A stretch of 64,000 bases of DNA from Bacillus sonorensis NBRC 101234 = KCTC 13918 (GCF_001592005.1 NZ_BCVZ01000001.1:434001-498000), one strand, 5' to 3'; positions 7,910-17,465 are shown, numbered from the stretch's first letter. Notes: generated by a model not told the origin, from the letters alone. Made by a program: numbers and translations.

Positions 7910-8841
7910 TCCTTTTGGACTTCTACTAGACTTGCATAATGATCAAATTTTGACGCGTCTACATAGCCTGTTTGCGCTTCCATTGCATTCAGCAAACCGG
8001 CGGCCATGCCGTATTTCAGCACACCTTCATCATTAAGATTCATTTCTATCGCTTTGGCTAATCCGGCAACAGTTGCATCCCCGGAACCGACAGGGTTGAC
8101 CGCTTGGATTTTTGGAATTTTGACACGATAAAAGTTATGTTGATGTCTGGCGAAAGCGCCATCCGCCCCTTTTGATACGACAACCCATGGCACATCGCTA
8201 AAAATCGGATGGCTTAACGCCTCTTGCCATTCACTTGGATTGATTGCAATGGATCGATTAAGCAATTGCCTCAACTCGCTCGCATTCGGCTTGATTAAAT
8301 ATGGTAAAGCCCTTTTGTTTTGCAATGATGCTTTTAATGTTTCACCCGAAGTATCCAAAAGAACCGGAATTTGTTTCTCGTTGGCAATTTCAATCATTTG
8401 CGAATATACATGAGTCGCAAATCCGCTGACAATGCTTCCTGAAATGGTAATGACTGATATTCCCTGCAAAAGACTGCGAAAGTGGTATAAAAACCGATCC
8501 TGGTCAGCTTTTGTTAAATGAGGTCCAGATTCGAGAATTTCTGTTTGCTTTTGTTCATGCAAGATGGCGATACAATTTCTCGCTTCTTGGTTTGTATGCA
8601 GAAACTGATGCTTCATCCCGTCTTGATCAAGCAGCCTTTCAATATAATCGCCTAACGATCCGCCGAGTACACCGGTAGATATAACATCCGCTCCTAATAA
8701 ATGGGCGACTCTGGCAACATTCAACCCTTTTCCGCCCGCCGTTTTTCGCACTTCCGCTGCACGGTTTACATCGTCCAGCTTCAAGTCATCGAGCCGGTAA
8801 GAAATATCCACTGATGGATTTAAAGTGACGGCCAGCAGCAT
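7906..8841 (-). CDS. lacC: Tagatose-6-phosphate kinase LacC
   Basis: PfkB-family kinase, 311 residues. N-terminal substrate motif [10 protein letters not shown] and GGKGLNVAR near residue 37, and the C-terminal PfkB signature [13 protein letters not shown] with catalytic Asp near residue 255. The family includes tagatose-6-P kinase (LacC) and 1-phosphofructokinase (FruK). The position between lacAB and lacD decides for LacC, phosphorylating tagatose-6-P to tagatose-1,6-bisphosphate. Ends overlapping lacD. Confidence 0.94.
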   Translation of the reverse strand: MLLAVTLNPSVDISYRLDDLKLDDVNRAAEVRKTAGGKGLNVARVAHLLGADVISTGVLGGSLGDYIERLLDQDGMKHQFLHTNQEARNCIAILHEQKQTEILESGPHLTKADQDRFLYHFRSLLQGISVITISGSIVSGFATHVYSQMIEIANEKQIPVLLDTSGETLKASLQNKRALPYLIKPNASELRQLLNRSIAINPSEWQEALSHPIFSDVPWVVVSKGADGAFARHQHNFYRVKIPKIQAVNPVGSGDATVAGLAKAIEMNLNDEGVLKYGMAAGLLNAMEAQTGYVDASKFDHYASLVEVQKE

Positions 8842-8864
8842 GAGACCCTCTCCTTATCTCAATC

Positions 8865-9383
8865 TTAATCGTGGTATTCTCCACGTTCCCATTTTGCAAG
8901 CAAATCATCAAAGAAATGTTCATTCCCTGTTTGATTTTCCGCAGCATGATCAAGATCGCTTAATTTTTTAATCAATGCTTGATTTTCAGGAGTTTCTTTA
9001 TATTTGGTTTCAATAAATGTATCAATGACCGCTTGAATGACATGCAACCCCGTAATTCTGCCTCCGACCCCGATCAAATTTGCGTTCAGTTGTTCTTTCG
9101 CATATTTCGCAGTCGTTAGATCCCGGACCAGCGCTCCGCGAATTCCCGGAACTTTACAAGCAGAAACAGAGATCCCCACGCCTGTTCCGCATAACACAAC
9201 ACCTAAATCCGCCTCGCCGTTTACCACTTTTTCAGCTGCTTTTTTTCCGAAGATAGGGTAATGTGTTCTTGTCATATCATAGGTGCCAACGTCAATTACT
9301 TGATGTCCTTTGCTTTTCAGATGATCTGAGACTTGCATTTTTGTATCAGTTACAATATGGTCACACCCAAGAGCAATCTTCAT
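8865..9383 (-). CDS. lacB: Galactose-6-phosphate isomerase subunit LacB
   Basis: RpiB/LacA/LacB family, 172 residues, starting at the ATG at 9383 behind GGAGG; a longer ORF start at 9404 would put the ribosome site inside the coding region. It begins [15 protein letters not shown] and carries the [15 protein letters not shown] active-site segment of the family. LacA and LacB form a heteromeric enzyme converting galactose-6-P to tagatose-6-P. It lies directly after lacA with a 14-nt gap. Confidence 0.96.
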   Translation of the reverse strand: MKIALGCDHIVTDTKMQVSDHLKSKGHQVIDVGTYDMTRTHYPIFGKKAAEKVVNGEADLGVVLCGTGVGISVSACKVPGIRGALVRDLTTAKYAKEQLNANLIGVGGRITGLHVIQAVIDTFIETKYKETPENQALIKKLSDLDHAAENQTGNEHFFDDLLAKWERGEYHD

Positions 9384-9397
9384 TTCTGTTTCCTCCT

Positions 9398-9826
9398 TCA
9401 GCACATTCTGTTTAGCATATCTACCCGAATTTGATGACGTCCGCCTGCATATTCAGAATTCAAATAGGCGTCGACACAGCCTTTGGCCAATTCTTCGCCG
9501 ACGATACCGGAACCTAAAGCAATTGCCATTGTATTGTTATGATTGCGGGTCATTTTGGCGGAATGTTCATCGGAAACTTCTGCACAAATCATACCTTTGC
9601 ATTTATTTGCCGCCAGAAACGAGCCCGCACCAAATTTGTCAATCAGAATGCCGCGGTCGCCTTCCTTCTCCTGAAGCGCCCGGACAACACGCACAGCGGA
9701 GTCCACAAAGTCCAAATTTGCCTCCGGTGTTTTATCGATTACGTCATACCCTTGTTCGGCAAGATAGTCTTTTAATACTTCTTTTAAATGAGTTCCATCT
9801 TGATCTGCGCCTATGAGCACCTTCAT
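9398..9826 (-). CDS. lacA: Galactose-6-phosphate isomerase subunit LacA
   Basis: 142 residues, standard LacA length, beginning [15 protein letters not shown] and ending [12 protein letters not shown] as in LacA proteins. It partners LacB. First gene of the lacABCD operon, with its promoter at 9912-9940 overlapped by a row of repressor half-sites. Ribosome site AGAGGAG is seven bases from the ATG. Confidence 0.96.
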   Translation of the reverse strand: MKVLIGADQDGTHLKEVLKDYLAEQGYDVIDKTPEANLDFVDSAVRVVRALQEKEGDRGILIDKFGAGSFLAANKCKGMICAEVSDEHSAKMTRNHNNTMAIALGSGIVGEELAKGCVDAYLNSEYAGGRHQIRVDMLNRMC

Positions 9827-9878
9827 CTTCTACTCCTCTTTTCTTTTTAATATGGTCGATCTGAACAACATCCCAGAA

Positions 9879-9931
9879 GTTCGTTAATGTTTGTTATTGT
9901 TCTTTAATGTTAGATTATCATGTTCGTTTAT
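9879..9931 (-). promoter_or_regulatory. Array of 10-bp phased DeoR/LacR-type operator half-sites (lac side)
   Basis: Plus-strand units GTTCGTTAAT, GTTTGTTATT, GTTCTTTAAT and GTTAGATTAT follow each other exactly 10 bp apart (9879-9918), and a fifth, GTTCGTTTAT, begins at 9922. They cover the lacA promoter -10 and the start of the transcript. The motif resembles known DeoR-family LacR operators, and one-turn phasing suits cooperative binding. Confidence 0.7.
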
Positions 9932-9940
9932 ACCTGTCAA
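9912..9940 (-). promoter_or_regulatory. SigA promoter of lacABCD
   Basis: Minus-strand TTGACA (9940-9935), 17-nt spacer, TAATCT (9917-9912). It is embedded in the repressor half-site array. The remaining sequence up to the divergent promoter at 10104 holds no gene, only AT-rich DNA with further GTTC/GAAC half-sites. Confidence 0.75.
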
Positions 9941-10103
9941 CGACAGCGAATGAACAATATATTACTTAATCAAAAAACTGGAATTTCTATTGCGAATGGC
10001 TTTCGTTTTATAAAAAAAGCAGTAATAATACTAACTTCCTTCGTTTTCAAATCCTTAATCGGTCTTTGGATATTTTGTGAATGTATTGTTCAATATTTTG
10101 TCG

Positions 10104-10132
10104 TTGACAAGAAAGCGTTTTCGTTTTATATT
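10104..10132 (+). promoter_or_regulatory. SigA promoter of the regulator-gatABC-HAD operon, with a cre-like site
   Basis: TTGACA (10104-10109), 17-nt spacer, TATATT (10127-10132). The spacer contains AGAAAGCGTTTTCG (10111-10124 approximately), a degenerate CcpA cre, so catabolite repression of the operon is likely. Confidence 0.8.
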
Positions 10133-10143
10133 TAACTCGTATC

Positions 10144-10173
10144 AATAACGAACAATTACAAACAAAAACAAAC
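10144..10173 (+). promoter_or_regulatory. Three 10-bp phased operator half-sites (gat side)
   Basis: AATAACGAAC, AATTACAAAC and AAAAACAAAC are contiguous 10-mers just downstream of the gat promoter. They are the reverse complement of the GTTNGTTATT-type units at 9879-9931, so the same repressor(s) could bind both ends of the divergent region. Confidence 0.65.
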
Positions 10174-10206
10174 CTATGCGAAAAGGAGGCTTGAGAGCAG
10201 AAGTTA

Positions 10207-10956
10207 ATGATTAAATTGGACCGGTTTCATATGATATTAGATTTCATTGAGAAAAAAAGCGTTGTTGAAGTGTCTGACCTGTCTGAAACATTAAATGTCA
10301 CAGAAGCAACAATAAGAAGAGACTTAAATGAACTTGAAGAACAAGGATTACTGGTCAGAGTCCACGGCGGTGCAAAGAGGAAGGAAAAATCAACTTATAC
10401 TGAGTTAACGAACAGCCAAAAGCAGACGATGAATGTAGACAAGAAAAAAGAAATTGCCAAAAAATGCGCTTCTCTTATAAAAGACAATGACATTATTTTT
10501 ATAAGCTCAGGGACGACAAACGGCTTTATTTTCGACTATGTAAACGCAAATAATGTGAATGTAATCACAAATTCTCTTCATGTTTTTAATCGAATAAAAG
10601 ACCTTTCAAACTACGACGTGATATTAAGCGGCGGGCGCTACCGGGGAAGAACCGGGACCTTCATCGGTTACTTTGCCAACCAACTGCTGAAAGAAATCAA
10701 GGTGGACAAGGCGTTTGTCGGAACAAACGGAATATCCGATTTGAATATTACGACTGCAAACGAAGAAGAAGGCAACGGACTGCGAATCATTCTGGATCAT
10801 GCACATGAGCGGTACGCACTGGCTGATAGTTCAAAATTCAATGTTCAAGCGTTTTTTACTTTTTATGATGTACAGGACGTCAGTGCAATCATCACTGATT
10901 CGGAAATTGATGCCGAGATCGAACATTATTACAAAAAATTCACGACCATCATTTGA
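10207..10956 (+). CDS. DeoR-family repressor (paralogue 2), first gene of the gat operon
   Basis: 249 residues, same architecture as the regulator at 5909-6658: DeoR winged helix with VTEATIRRDLNELEEQGLL at residues ~30-48, then the phosphosugar-sensing domain with SSGTTNGF and GTNGISD. It heads the operon with the galactitol-type PTS and HAD genes, so it is probably autoregulatory and binds the flanking operator arrays. The ATG at 10207 aligns with its paralogue, but the only strong ribosome site (AAAAGGAGG, 10181-10189) is 17 bases away and no in-frame start lies between, which predicts weak translation. Confidence 0.88.
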   Translation: MIKLDRFHMILDFIEKKSVVEVSDLSETLNVTEATIRRDLNELEEQGLLVRVHGGAKRKEKSTYTELTNSQKQTMNVDKKKEIAKKCASLIKDNDIIFISSGTTNGFIFDYVNANNVNVITNSLHVFNRIKDLSNYDVILSGGRYRGRTGTFIGYFANQLLKEIKVDKAFVGTNGISDLNITTANEEEGNGLRIILDHAHERYALADSSKFNVQAFFTFYDVQDVSAIITDSEIDAEIEHYYKKFTTII

Positions 10957-10970
10957 TAGAGGTGACGACA

Positions 10971-11462
10971 ATGAGTGATATTGCAGATTTATTTAGACCT
11001 CATCTCGTTTTTTTCGAAAATGTGGAGACGAGCCGGGAACTATTCCGCAAGATCGGCCAAAAATTAATAGATCAAGGTCTGGTAAAACCCGCATTTACAG
11101 AAGCCATTATCGAACGGGAAAAACATTACCCGACCGGTCTGGACATGAGTGCCGTCGGGACTGATATTCCAAATGTGGCGATTCCTCATACTGAAACAGA
11201 TTATTGCAACACTGACCGGATCGTTGTTGTAAAACTGGAAAACGAAATTCCATTTCACAACATGATCACTCCAAAAAAACAATTAAACGTAAAATTCGCC
11301 TTCTTTATTTTAAATGGGAAAAAATCAGCGCAAACAAATATTCTATCAAGTTTAATGGAATCTTTCACGCAAAACTGGGACTTGAAAACGTTAAGCCAAT
11401 TCAATACGGAAAAAGATATATTTCAATACATTCAATCAAAAACGGAAAAAGGAAGTGTATAA
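10971..11462 (+). CDS. gatA: PTS EIIA component, galactitol/galactose type
   Basis: 163-residue EIIA of the fructose-mannitol/Gat fold. The phosphorylated histidine is in the VAIPHTE motif at residue 73. The ATG at 10971 has a GAGGTG site; a TTG in frame at 10953 overlaps the preceding gene and is less likely. It transfers phosphate from HPr to GatB. It follows the regulator directly and precedes gatB with a 2-nt gap. Confidence 0.92.
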   Translation: MSDIADLFRPHLVFFENVETSRELFRKIGQKLIDQGLVKPAFTEAIIEREKHYPTGLDMSAVGTDIPNVAIPHTETDYCNTDRIVVVKLENEIPFHNMITPKKQLNVKFAFFILNGKKSAQTNILSSLMESFTQNWDLKTLSQFNTEKDIFQYIQSKTEKGSV

Positions 11463-11464
11463 AC

Positions 11465-11764
11465 ATGGTAAAAATTTTGGCAGCTTGTGGTGCAGGGGTA
11501 AATTCAAGCCATCAAATTAAAGAAGCGGTAGAAACCGAAATGAGAAACCGGGGCTATCAGGTGGAAGTTGATGCCGTGATGGTCAAAGATCTGACTGCAG
11601 ATTTGATGAGCAAATACGATATTTTTACCCCTATCGCAAAATCAGATGTTGGTTTTGAAATTAACATTCCGGTCGTTGAAGCCGGTCCAATCCTTTACAG
11701 AATTCCCGCTATGTCAGGACCCGTTTTTGACGAATTAGAGTCTGTCATAAAAAAAATTAAATAA
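11465..11764 (+). CDS. gatB: PTS EIIB component, galactitol/galactose type
   Basis: 99 residues, a stand-alone lactose/galactitol-type EIIB. The phosphocysteine is Cys8 in the P-loop-like ILAACGAGVNSS motif. It passes phosphate from GatA to the sugar bound by GatC. It sits between gatA and gatC in the usual order. Confidence 0.94.
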   Translation: MVKILAACGAGVNSSHQIKEAVETEMRNRGYQVEVDAVMVKDLTADLMSKYDIFTPIAKSDVGFEINIPVVEAGPILYRIPAMSGPVFDELESVIKKIK

Positions 11765-11780
11765 ATGAGGTGGGCCAACC

Positions 11781-13202
11781 ATGCTGGATGCAGTCATTGA
11801 TTTTTCCAATAAAGTCTTTCAGCCGATCATTGATTTAGGCGCAGCACCGATGATGTTTATTATATTAACGTTAATGGCGTTATGTTTTAGAGTGAAATTT
11901 TCCAAAGCTCTTGAAGGCGGTTTGAAGCTGGCCATCGCCTTAACAGGCATAAGTGCTATTATTAACATGCTGACCGGAGCATTTTCCGAGTCTTTTCAGG
12001 ATTTCGTCAAATCGACCGGGATTAACCTTTCAATTACCGATGTCGGCTGGGCGCCGCTTGCAACCATTACATGGGGTTCTGCATATACACTATATTTTCT
12101 GTTGATCATGTTGATTGTTAATATCGTTATGCTTCTTCTAAAGAAGACTAATACATTGGATGTTGATATTTTTGATATTTGGCATTTATCAATTACCGGA
12201 TTGCTCGTCATGTGGTTCAGTCATAACCTATTGGTCGCAACATTGTTAATTATCGTAATTGGCGTCATGAAAATCATCAATTCCGACTTAATGAAACCAA
12301 CCTTTAACGATCTGCTGAATGCGCCAAAATCAAATCCGATGACATCGACTCATATGAACTATATGTTAAATCCGGTTATTATGGTGTTTGATAAAATCTT
12401 TGACAAATTTTTGCCCTGGCTTGACAGATTTGATTTTGATGCAGCCAAATTGAATCAAAAAATTGGTTTCTGGGGCAGTAAATTTGCGATTGGTGTTTAT
12501 TTAGGCGTTTTTATCGGCTTGTTATCTCAACAATCGATTAAAGCCACGTTTACCCTGGCTTTTACAGCCGGTGTCTGTCTTGAATTGTTTTCCCTGATCG
12601 GAAGCTGGTTTATTTCAGCTGTTGAACCGTTATCTCAAGGAATTTCCGATTTTGCAAGTAAACGTTTAAAAGGAAGAACATTCAACATCGGCCTTGACTG
12701 GCCCTTTATCGCAGGCCGCGCAGAAATCTGGGCTGCAGCTAACGTATTGGCGCCTATTTTATTAATTGAAGCGTTGATTATACCGGGAAATAAAATTTTG
12801 CCGCTAGGCGGCATTATCGCAATGGGACTCACTCCTGCCCTGCTTGTCGTAACGAGAGGTAAGATTATTAGAATGATCGTCATAGGAGCGATTTTACTGC
12901 CATTGTTCCTGGTATCCGGAACAATGATCGCACCGTTTGTCACAGAAACTGCCCAATCAGTCGGGGCATTCCCTGATGGCGTATCGGAAACAAACCAAAT
13001 TACACATTCCACTCTTGAGGGACCGCTGGAAAAAGTGATCGCAGTTATTGTCGGGCAAGCAGTAACAGGAAATCCAACGTTTATTCTGTATGCCGTGATT
13101 GGTCTTGTCCTATATATCGGCCTATTTGCATGGTATGCAAAACAAATGAAAAAGAGAAATGAAGAATATGAAGCTATAGAAAAAAATCAAGAAGCAGCCT
13201 AA
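11781..13202 (+). CDS. gatC: PTS EIIC permease, galactitol/galactose type
   Basis: 473-residue membrane permease of the Gat EIIC family, with about ten hydrophobic segments, an N-terminus LDAVIDFSNKVFQPIIDLG and the loop VEPLSQGISDFASKR near residue 285 typical of GatC. No gatD (galactitol-1-P dehydrogenase) accompanies it, while the divergent operon encodes galactose-6-P isomerase. Galactose entering as galactose-6-P is therefore a better guess than galactitol; galactose transport by Gat-type PTS is known in streptococci. Ribosome site GAGGTGG. Confidence 0.92.
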   Translation: MLDAVIDFSNKVFQPIIDLGAAPMMFIILTLMALCFRVKFSKALEGGLKLAIALTGISAIINMLTGAFSESFQDFVKSTGINLSITDVGWAPLATITWGSAYTLYFLLIMLIVNIVMLLLKKTNTLDVDIFDIWHLSITGLLVMWFSHNLLVATLLIIVIGVMKIINSDLMKPTFNDLLNAPKSNPMTSTHMNYMLNPVIMVFDKIFDKFLPWLDRFDFDAAKLNQKIGFWGSKFAIGVYLGVFIGLLSQQSIKATFTLAFTAGVCLELFSLIGSWFISAVEPLSQGISDFASKRLKGRTFNIGLDWPFIAGRAEIWAAANVLAPILLIEALIIPGNKILPLGGIIAMGLTPALLVVTRGKIIRMIVIGAILLPLFLVSGTMIAPFVTETAQSVGAFPDGVSETNQITHSTLEGPLEKVIAVIVGQAVTGNPTFILYAVIGLVLYIGLFAWYAKQMKKRNEEYEAIEKNQEAA

Positions 13203-13265
13203 ACAGATGGAATTCTTGAATAGCGCCAACAAGCTAAAGAAAAGGATAATACTTGGAGGTTTCCC

Positions 13266-14120
13266 ATGAAACTAATTGCAATCGATTTGGACGGGACTCT
13301 ATTGTCTGAAGACGGAACAATCAGTAAGGCCAATCTGGATACATTGTCAGAAGCCCAGAAGCAGGGCCACCGGCTTGCCATCTGTTCGGGCCGATCTCAT
13401 CATGACATTCTCCAGATCCTCCGTAAATACAATATAAAAGCATCCATCATCAGCGGAAATGGCGGAGTGATTTATGATAAAGCGCTGATAAAACGGCTGG
13501 TGCTGCCGGATCATACCGTCAAGGAAATGATTGATCTTGCCGAGCATGAACAGTTGTTTTGCGAATTATATACAAATGAAGGAATTATAATGAAACAATC
13601 CGGCCGCAGCATGTTGGAAGAAGAACTGGCCGAGCAATCGAAAACACTGGATTCAGCCGTAAAAGCGGTATACAGCCGTGAAATCACCAATTTATTCAAT
13701 CAGCATCCTATCCGTTTTATTGCCGATTTTCGCAAAACTGATTTTTCAGCATTGCAAATCTACAAAATAGGTGCCATTTCTTATCAAAAAACAAAACGGG
13801 ATAGATTCATGGCAAAACTTGAGGGGCGTCATGATATATCTATTACATCCGGAAGTCTAGGAACGGTAGAAATTGGCCACCCGGAAACAAATAAAGGGCA
13901 TGGAGTATCCTTTTTGGCCGACTATTTCAAAATACCACTCGAACATACGGTTGCAATTGGCGACAATTTCAATGATATCCCCATGTTCAAATTAGCGGGA
14001 ATCAGCATCGCGATGGAAAATGCCCATGATGATATCAAAAACTGCGCAATGCATGTCACAGACGCTCAAAATCAAAACGGCGTAGCAAAAGCTATAAAAG
14101 AATATGTCTTAAATTGTTGA
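13266..14120 (+). CDS. HAD-superfamily Cof-type sugar phosphatase
   Basis: 284 residues, HAD subfamily IIB. Motif I DLDGTLLSEDG starts at residue 7 with nucleophile Asp7, motif II is SGR near 38-40, and motif IV IGDNFNDIPMF is near 233. These proteins dephosphorylate sugar phosphates. It ends the gat operon, 60 nt after gatC with its own GGAGG site. It may relieve build-up of sugar phosphate (tagatose- or galactose-6-P), which is inference from context. Confidence 0.9.
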   Translation: MKLIAIDLDGTLLSEDGTISKANLDTLSEAQKQGHRLAICSGRSHHDILQILRKYNIKASIISGNGGVIYDKALIKRLVLPDHTVKEMIDLAEHEQLFCELYTNEGIIMKQSGRSMLEEELAEQSKTLDSAVKAVYSREITNLFNQHPIRFIADFRKTDFSALQIYKIGAISYQKTKRDRFMAKLEGRHDISITSGSLGTVEIGHPETNKGHGVSFLADYFKIPLEHTVAIGDNFNDIPMFKLAGISIAMENAHDDIKNCAMHVTDAQNQNGVAKAIKEYVLNC

Positions 14121-14268
14121 TGCCTGCATAGCAGTCTAAAAAAATCTGTTCTATTCAGAAGCTACTATCGTTTGATACGAAGGGCTTCAGATCAAGGGAT
14201 CTACCCGTTTTTCCGATAGCTCCGAGCATGTTAAAGTATATTGATTGTCTAACCACAAACAGCTAACA

Positions 14269-14301
14269 GGCATGAGCCCGGTTTTATACCGGACCCATGC
14301 C
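14269..14301. terminator. Inverted repeat between convergent HAD gene and aceA
   Basis: 14-bp arms beginning GGCATG and ending CATGCC, with two mismatches, around a 5-nt loop. It lies between two convergent genes and probably ends transcripts from both sides, although neither flank has a long T run. The rest of 14121-14349 shows no gene. Confidence 0.5.
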
Positions 14302-14349
14302 ATCAAACTCCCTAACGAATAATCCGTTCAACTTTTCCCGAGACCCATT

Positions 14350-15624
14350 TTAAGATTGAAACTGCTCCGCTTCAGTCGAGCCTTTCAGCGCTGTAGTAGA
14401 AGATGTGCCGCCCGTGACCACTTGTGCGACTTCATCAAAATAGCTTGTTCCGACTTCACGCTGGTGCCTTGTCGCCGTATAGCCGTGGACTTCGCTGGCG
14501 AATTCGGCCTGCTGCAGCTCGGAGTAGGCGGCCATCCCGCGGTTTTTATATTGACGGGCCAATTCAAACATGCCGTGATTTAAGGCGTGGAACCCGGCGA
14601 GTGTGACGAATTGAAATTTATACCCCATTTCGCTGAGTTCTTTTTGGAAATCAACAATCGTTTGATGATCAAGTTTGGCTTTCCAGTTAAAAGAAGGCGA
14701 GCAATTGTAAGCAAGCAGTTTTCCCGGGAATTTCTCATGGATCGCCTGTGCGAACCGGCGCGCTTCTTCAATGTTCGGTTCTGATGTTTCACACCAGATC
14801 AGATCGGCATAAGGCGCGTATGCAAGCCCTCTGGCAATCGCCTGGTCAAGACCTGCCTTCGTTTTGAAAAATCCTTCTGATGTGCGCTCTCCCGTCAAAA
14901 ACGGAGCATCATATGGATCGATGTCGCTTGTGATGAGATCGGCCGCATTCGCATCTGTGCGGGCAATGAGAACCGTCGGTACGCCCATCACATCTGCGGC
15001 GAGGCGCGCGGCAATCAAATTGCGAACCGCCGTCTGCGTAGGCAGGAGCACTTTTCCGCCCAAATGGCCGCATTTTTTCTCAGATGAGAGCTGATCTTCA
15101 AAATGCACACCGGCGGCCCCCGCCTCAATCATGCTTTTCATCAGCTCAAAGACATTCAGCTGTCCGCCGAATCCCGCTTCGGCATCTGCCACGATCGGCG
15201 CGAACCAATCGATCTCTTCTTTTCCTTCCATGAAATGAATTTGGTCTGCACGCTGAAGCGTACGGTTGATTCTCTTGACGACCTCGGGAACGCTGTTTGC
15301 CGGATAAAGGCTTTGGTCCGGATACATGCTTCCCGCCAGATTCGCGTCTGCCGCCACCTGCCAGCCGCTCAAATAAATCGCTTTCAATCCGGCCTTTACT
15401 TGCTGCATCGCCTGATTGCCTGTTAAAGCTCCGAGCGCAGGAATAAAATCTTCTGTATGAAGAAGCCGCCAAAGCTTTTCGGAGCCGCGCCTTGCGATTG
15501 TATACTCGATCTCAAGAGAGCCGCGCAGACGGATCACGTCCTCAGCCTTATACGGTCTCTTGATTCCATTCCACCGTTTGCCGTGCCAGCTCTCCTCCAA
15601 TTGCTTTACCTTTTCAGACTTCAT
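14350..15624 (-). CDS. aceA: Isocitrate lyase AceA
   Basis: 424 residues. Splits isocitrate to glyoxylate and succinate, the first step of the glyoxylate bypass. The catalytic signature KKCGH is at residues 183-187, with nucleophile Cys185, and WQVAADAN (residues 88-95) and ADAEAGFGG (residues 146-154) mark the substrate/metal site. It follows aceB by 15 nt in an aceBA operon. B. subtilis 168 lacks this enzyme, whereas B. licheniformis strains use it for growth on acetate or C2 compounds, so it helps place the organism. Confidence 0.97.
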   Translation of the reverse strand: MKSEKVKQLEESWHGKRWNGIKRPYKAEDVIRLRGSLEIEYTIARRGSEKLWRLLHTEDFIPALGALTGNQAMQQVKAGLKAIYLSGWQVAADANLAGSMYPDQSLYPANSVPEVVKRINRTLQRADQIHFMEGKEEIDWFAPIVADAEAGFGGQLNVFELMKSMIEAGAAGVHFEDQLSSEKKCGHLGGKVLLPTQTAVRNLIAARLAADVMGVPTVLIARTDANAADLITSDIDPYDAPFLTGERTSEGFFKTKAGLDQAIARGLAYAPYADLIWCETSEPNIEEARRFAQAIHEKFPGKLLAYNCSPSFNWKAKLDHQTIVDFQKELSEMGYKFQFVTLAGFHALNHGMFELARQYKNRGMAAYSELQQAEFASEVHGYTATRHQREVGTSYFDEVAQVVTGGTSSTTALKGSTEAEQFQS

Positions 15625-15639
15625 CTTCAGTTCCTCCCT

Positions 15640-17229
15640 TTATAATTTTTCATAAGCGGGGATCGTCAAAAACTCCGCGAATTGATCATCCAAAATCAAT
15701 TTTTCAAACAGCAGGCCGGCCTCTTCAAACCGTCCCCCATGAAAATGCTTCAGACCAGCCTCATCGATGATTCTCTTCATTTCTTCCTCTTTCATCGTCT
15801 TGAACATTTCGACGGTCACTTTCCTGCCATCATCAAGGATGCCTTTCGGATGGCGGATCCATTGCCATAATTGAGCTCTTGAGATTTCTGCCGTTGCCGC
15901 ATCTTCCATCAGGTGGTCGATCGGAGCGGCGCCTCTGCCGGACAGCCAGGAAGCGATATAGCGGATGCCGGCGCTGATATTTGTACGGACGCCTTTTTCG
16001 GTTATCCGGCCTTTCGGCACTTCCAGCAAATCTTTCCCCTCAACCTCGACATCCTCTCGTTTTCTATGAATCTGGTTTGCTGAAGGCATATGTTCATTAA
16101 AAACATCAAGCGCGGTTTGAATCATGCCGGGATGCGCGATCCATGTTCCGTCATGCCCGTCTTTTACTTCACGCTGCTTATCTTCGCGTATTTTTGCAAA
16201 AGCCCTGGCGTTCATTTCCGGATTGTTTTTGGCGGGAATCTGCGCCGCCATCCCTCCGATGGCATGAACATTCCGTTTATGGCACGTTTTAATGGCCAAA
16301 AGAGAGTAGGCTCTCATGTTCGGTACCGTCATCGTCACGGCAGAACGATCTGGAAGGATGACTTCTTCACGGCTGCGGAATTTTTTAATAAAGCTGAAAA
16401 TATAATCCCACCGCCCGCAATTGAGGCCTGCCGAATGTTCCTTCAATTCAAACAAAATTTCGTCCATTTCAAACGCTGCCAGGATCGTTTCGATTAAGAC
16501 GGTCGCCTTGATCGTGCCCTGCGGGATGCCCAAGTCGTTTTGGGCGTAGACAAATATGTCGTTCCAGAGTCTGGCTTCAAGGTGATTTTCGATTTTTGGA
16601 AGATAGAAATAAGGTCCGCTCCCTTTTTTGATCAGCGCTTTTGCGTTATGAAAGAAATAGAGACCGAAATCGAACAAGCTTGCAGAAACCGGTGCACCGT
16701 CAAGCAGAACATGCTTTTCTTCCAAATGCCAGCCCCTCGGCCTCACCATGATAACGGCCGGATTCTGATTGAGCTGATACCGTTTTCCATTTTCATTTGT
16801 AAAAGAAATCGTCCCGCGGATCGCATCTCTTAAGTTGATCTGCCCTTCTACACAGTTCTTCCATGTCGGCGAGTTTGCGTCTTCAAAATCGGCCATAAAA
16901 ACCTTCGCCCCTGAGTTGAGAGCGTTGATCACCATTTTTCTGTCCACCGGTCCGGTAATTTCGACTCTCCGGTCTTCCAAATCCGGCGGGATCGGCGCTG
17001 CCGTCCAGCTTCCTTCCCGAATGTGCTTCGTCTCCTTCAGAAAATCAGGATTCTTTCCCTGATCAATTTCCGTCTGAACGATATTCCGCAAGTGCAATAA
17101 ATCCCGCCGTCTTTTCCCGAAGTGGCGTTCAAGCCGTTTGACGAATTGAAGCGCTTCCTTTGTTAATATCTCTTCATATTCAGGATTCAGATCCTCGGTA
17201 ATTTGCAGCCTTTTCTCTTCAATCTTCAT
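15640..17229 (-). CDS. aceB: Malate synthase A AceB
   Basis: 529 residues, isoform A length. Condenses glyoxylate with acetyl-CoA to malate. Family segments include [12 protein letters not shown] near residue 93 and [10 protein letters not shown] near 365 with general acid/base and Mg-binding residues. RBS AAAAGGGG precedes the ATG. First enzyme gene of the aceBA operon; the small zinc-ribbon gene at 17273-17410 lies 43 nt upstream on the same strand and may share its promoter. Confidence 0.96.
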   Translation of the reverse strand: MKIEEKRLQITEDLNPEYEEILTKEALQFVKRLERHFGKRRRDLLHLRNIVQTEIDQGKNPDFLKETKHIREGSWTAAPIPPDLEDRRVEITGPVDRKMVINALNSGAKVFMADFEDANSPTWKNCVEGQINLRDAIRGTISFTNENGKRYQLNQNPAVIMVRPRGWHLEEKHVLLDGAPVSASLFDFGLYFFHNAKALIKKGSGPYFYLPKIENHLEARLWNDIFVYAQNDLGIPQGTIKATVLIETILAAFEMDEILFELKEHSAGLNCGRWDYIFSFIKKFRSREEVILPDRSAVTMTVPNMRAYSLLAIKTCHKRNVHAIGGMAAQIPAKNNPEMNARAFAKIREDKQREVKDGHDGTWIAHPGMIQTALDVFNEHMPSANQIHRKREDVEVEGKDLLEVPKGRITEKGVRTNISAGIRYIASWLSGRGAAPIDHLMEDAATAEISRAQLWQWIRHPKGILDDGRKVTVEMFKTMKEEEMKRIIDEAGLKHFHGGRFEEAGLLFEKLILDDQFAEFLTIPAYEKL

Positions 17230-17272
17230 TTCACCCTAACCCCTTTTCACATTTTGTAATCAAACAGTTTCC

Positions 17273-17410
17273 CTATTCACCCTTTTTCGCAAGGCAGCGC
17301 TCACATTCCATGAAGTAGGATTCGGCCTGTTCCTCCACCTGTTCCCCGCACTCAGGACACGTTTTTTTTGGCAGCGTCCGGAAAAATTCAAGCGGACTTT
17401 TCATGGTCAT
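17273..17410 (-). CDS. yhfH: YhfH-family zinc-ribbon peptide
   Basis: 45 residues, starting at the ATG at 17410 behind GGAGGGG. Two Cys-X2-Cys pairs (CPECG and CERC) spaced about 16 residues apart suggest a single bound zinc. The N-terminus MTMKSPLEFFRTLPKKTC matches what I recall of the Bacillus YhfH family, whose function is unknown. It lies just upstream of aceB on the same strand, so co-transcription is likely. A link to the glyoxylate bypass is only suggested by position. Confidence 0.75.
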   Translation of the reverse strand: MTMKSPLEFFRTLPKKTCPECGEQVEEQAESYFMECERCLAKKGE

Positions 17411-17429
17411 TGTATTCCCCTCCTTTTTA

Positions 17430-17461
17430 TACAACAGTTTTATGTTTTTATTTCTGTTGTA
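17430..17461. repeat. Inverted repeat in the yhfH-aceBA leader
   Basis: TACAACAG (17430-17437) and CTGTTGTA (17454-17461) form an 8-bp dyad with a 16-nt AT-rich loop. It lies between the predicted transcription start (~17460) and the yhfH ribosome site, so it could be an operator or an mRNA leader hairpin. Confidence 0.55.
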
Positions 17462-17465
17462 GTAC

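Noticed and set aside
9879-10173. Repeated 10-mers as a CRISPR-like or transposon array
   Set aside because: Units are contiguous, degenerate and centred on two promoters; they fit operator half-sites.
14580-15472. Several 60-110-codon ORFs in other frames across aceA
   Set aside because: All lie inside the conserved aceA reading frame and lack ribosome sites.
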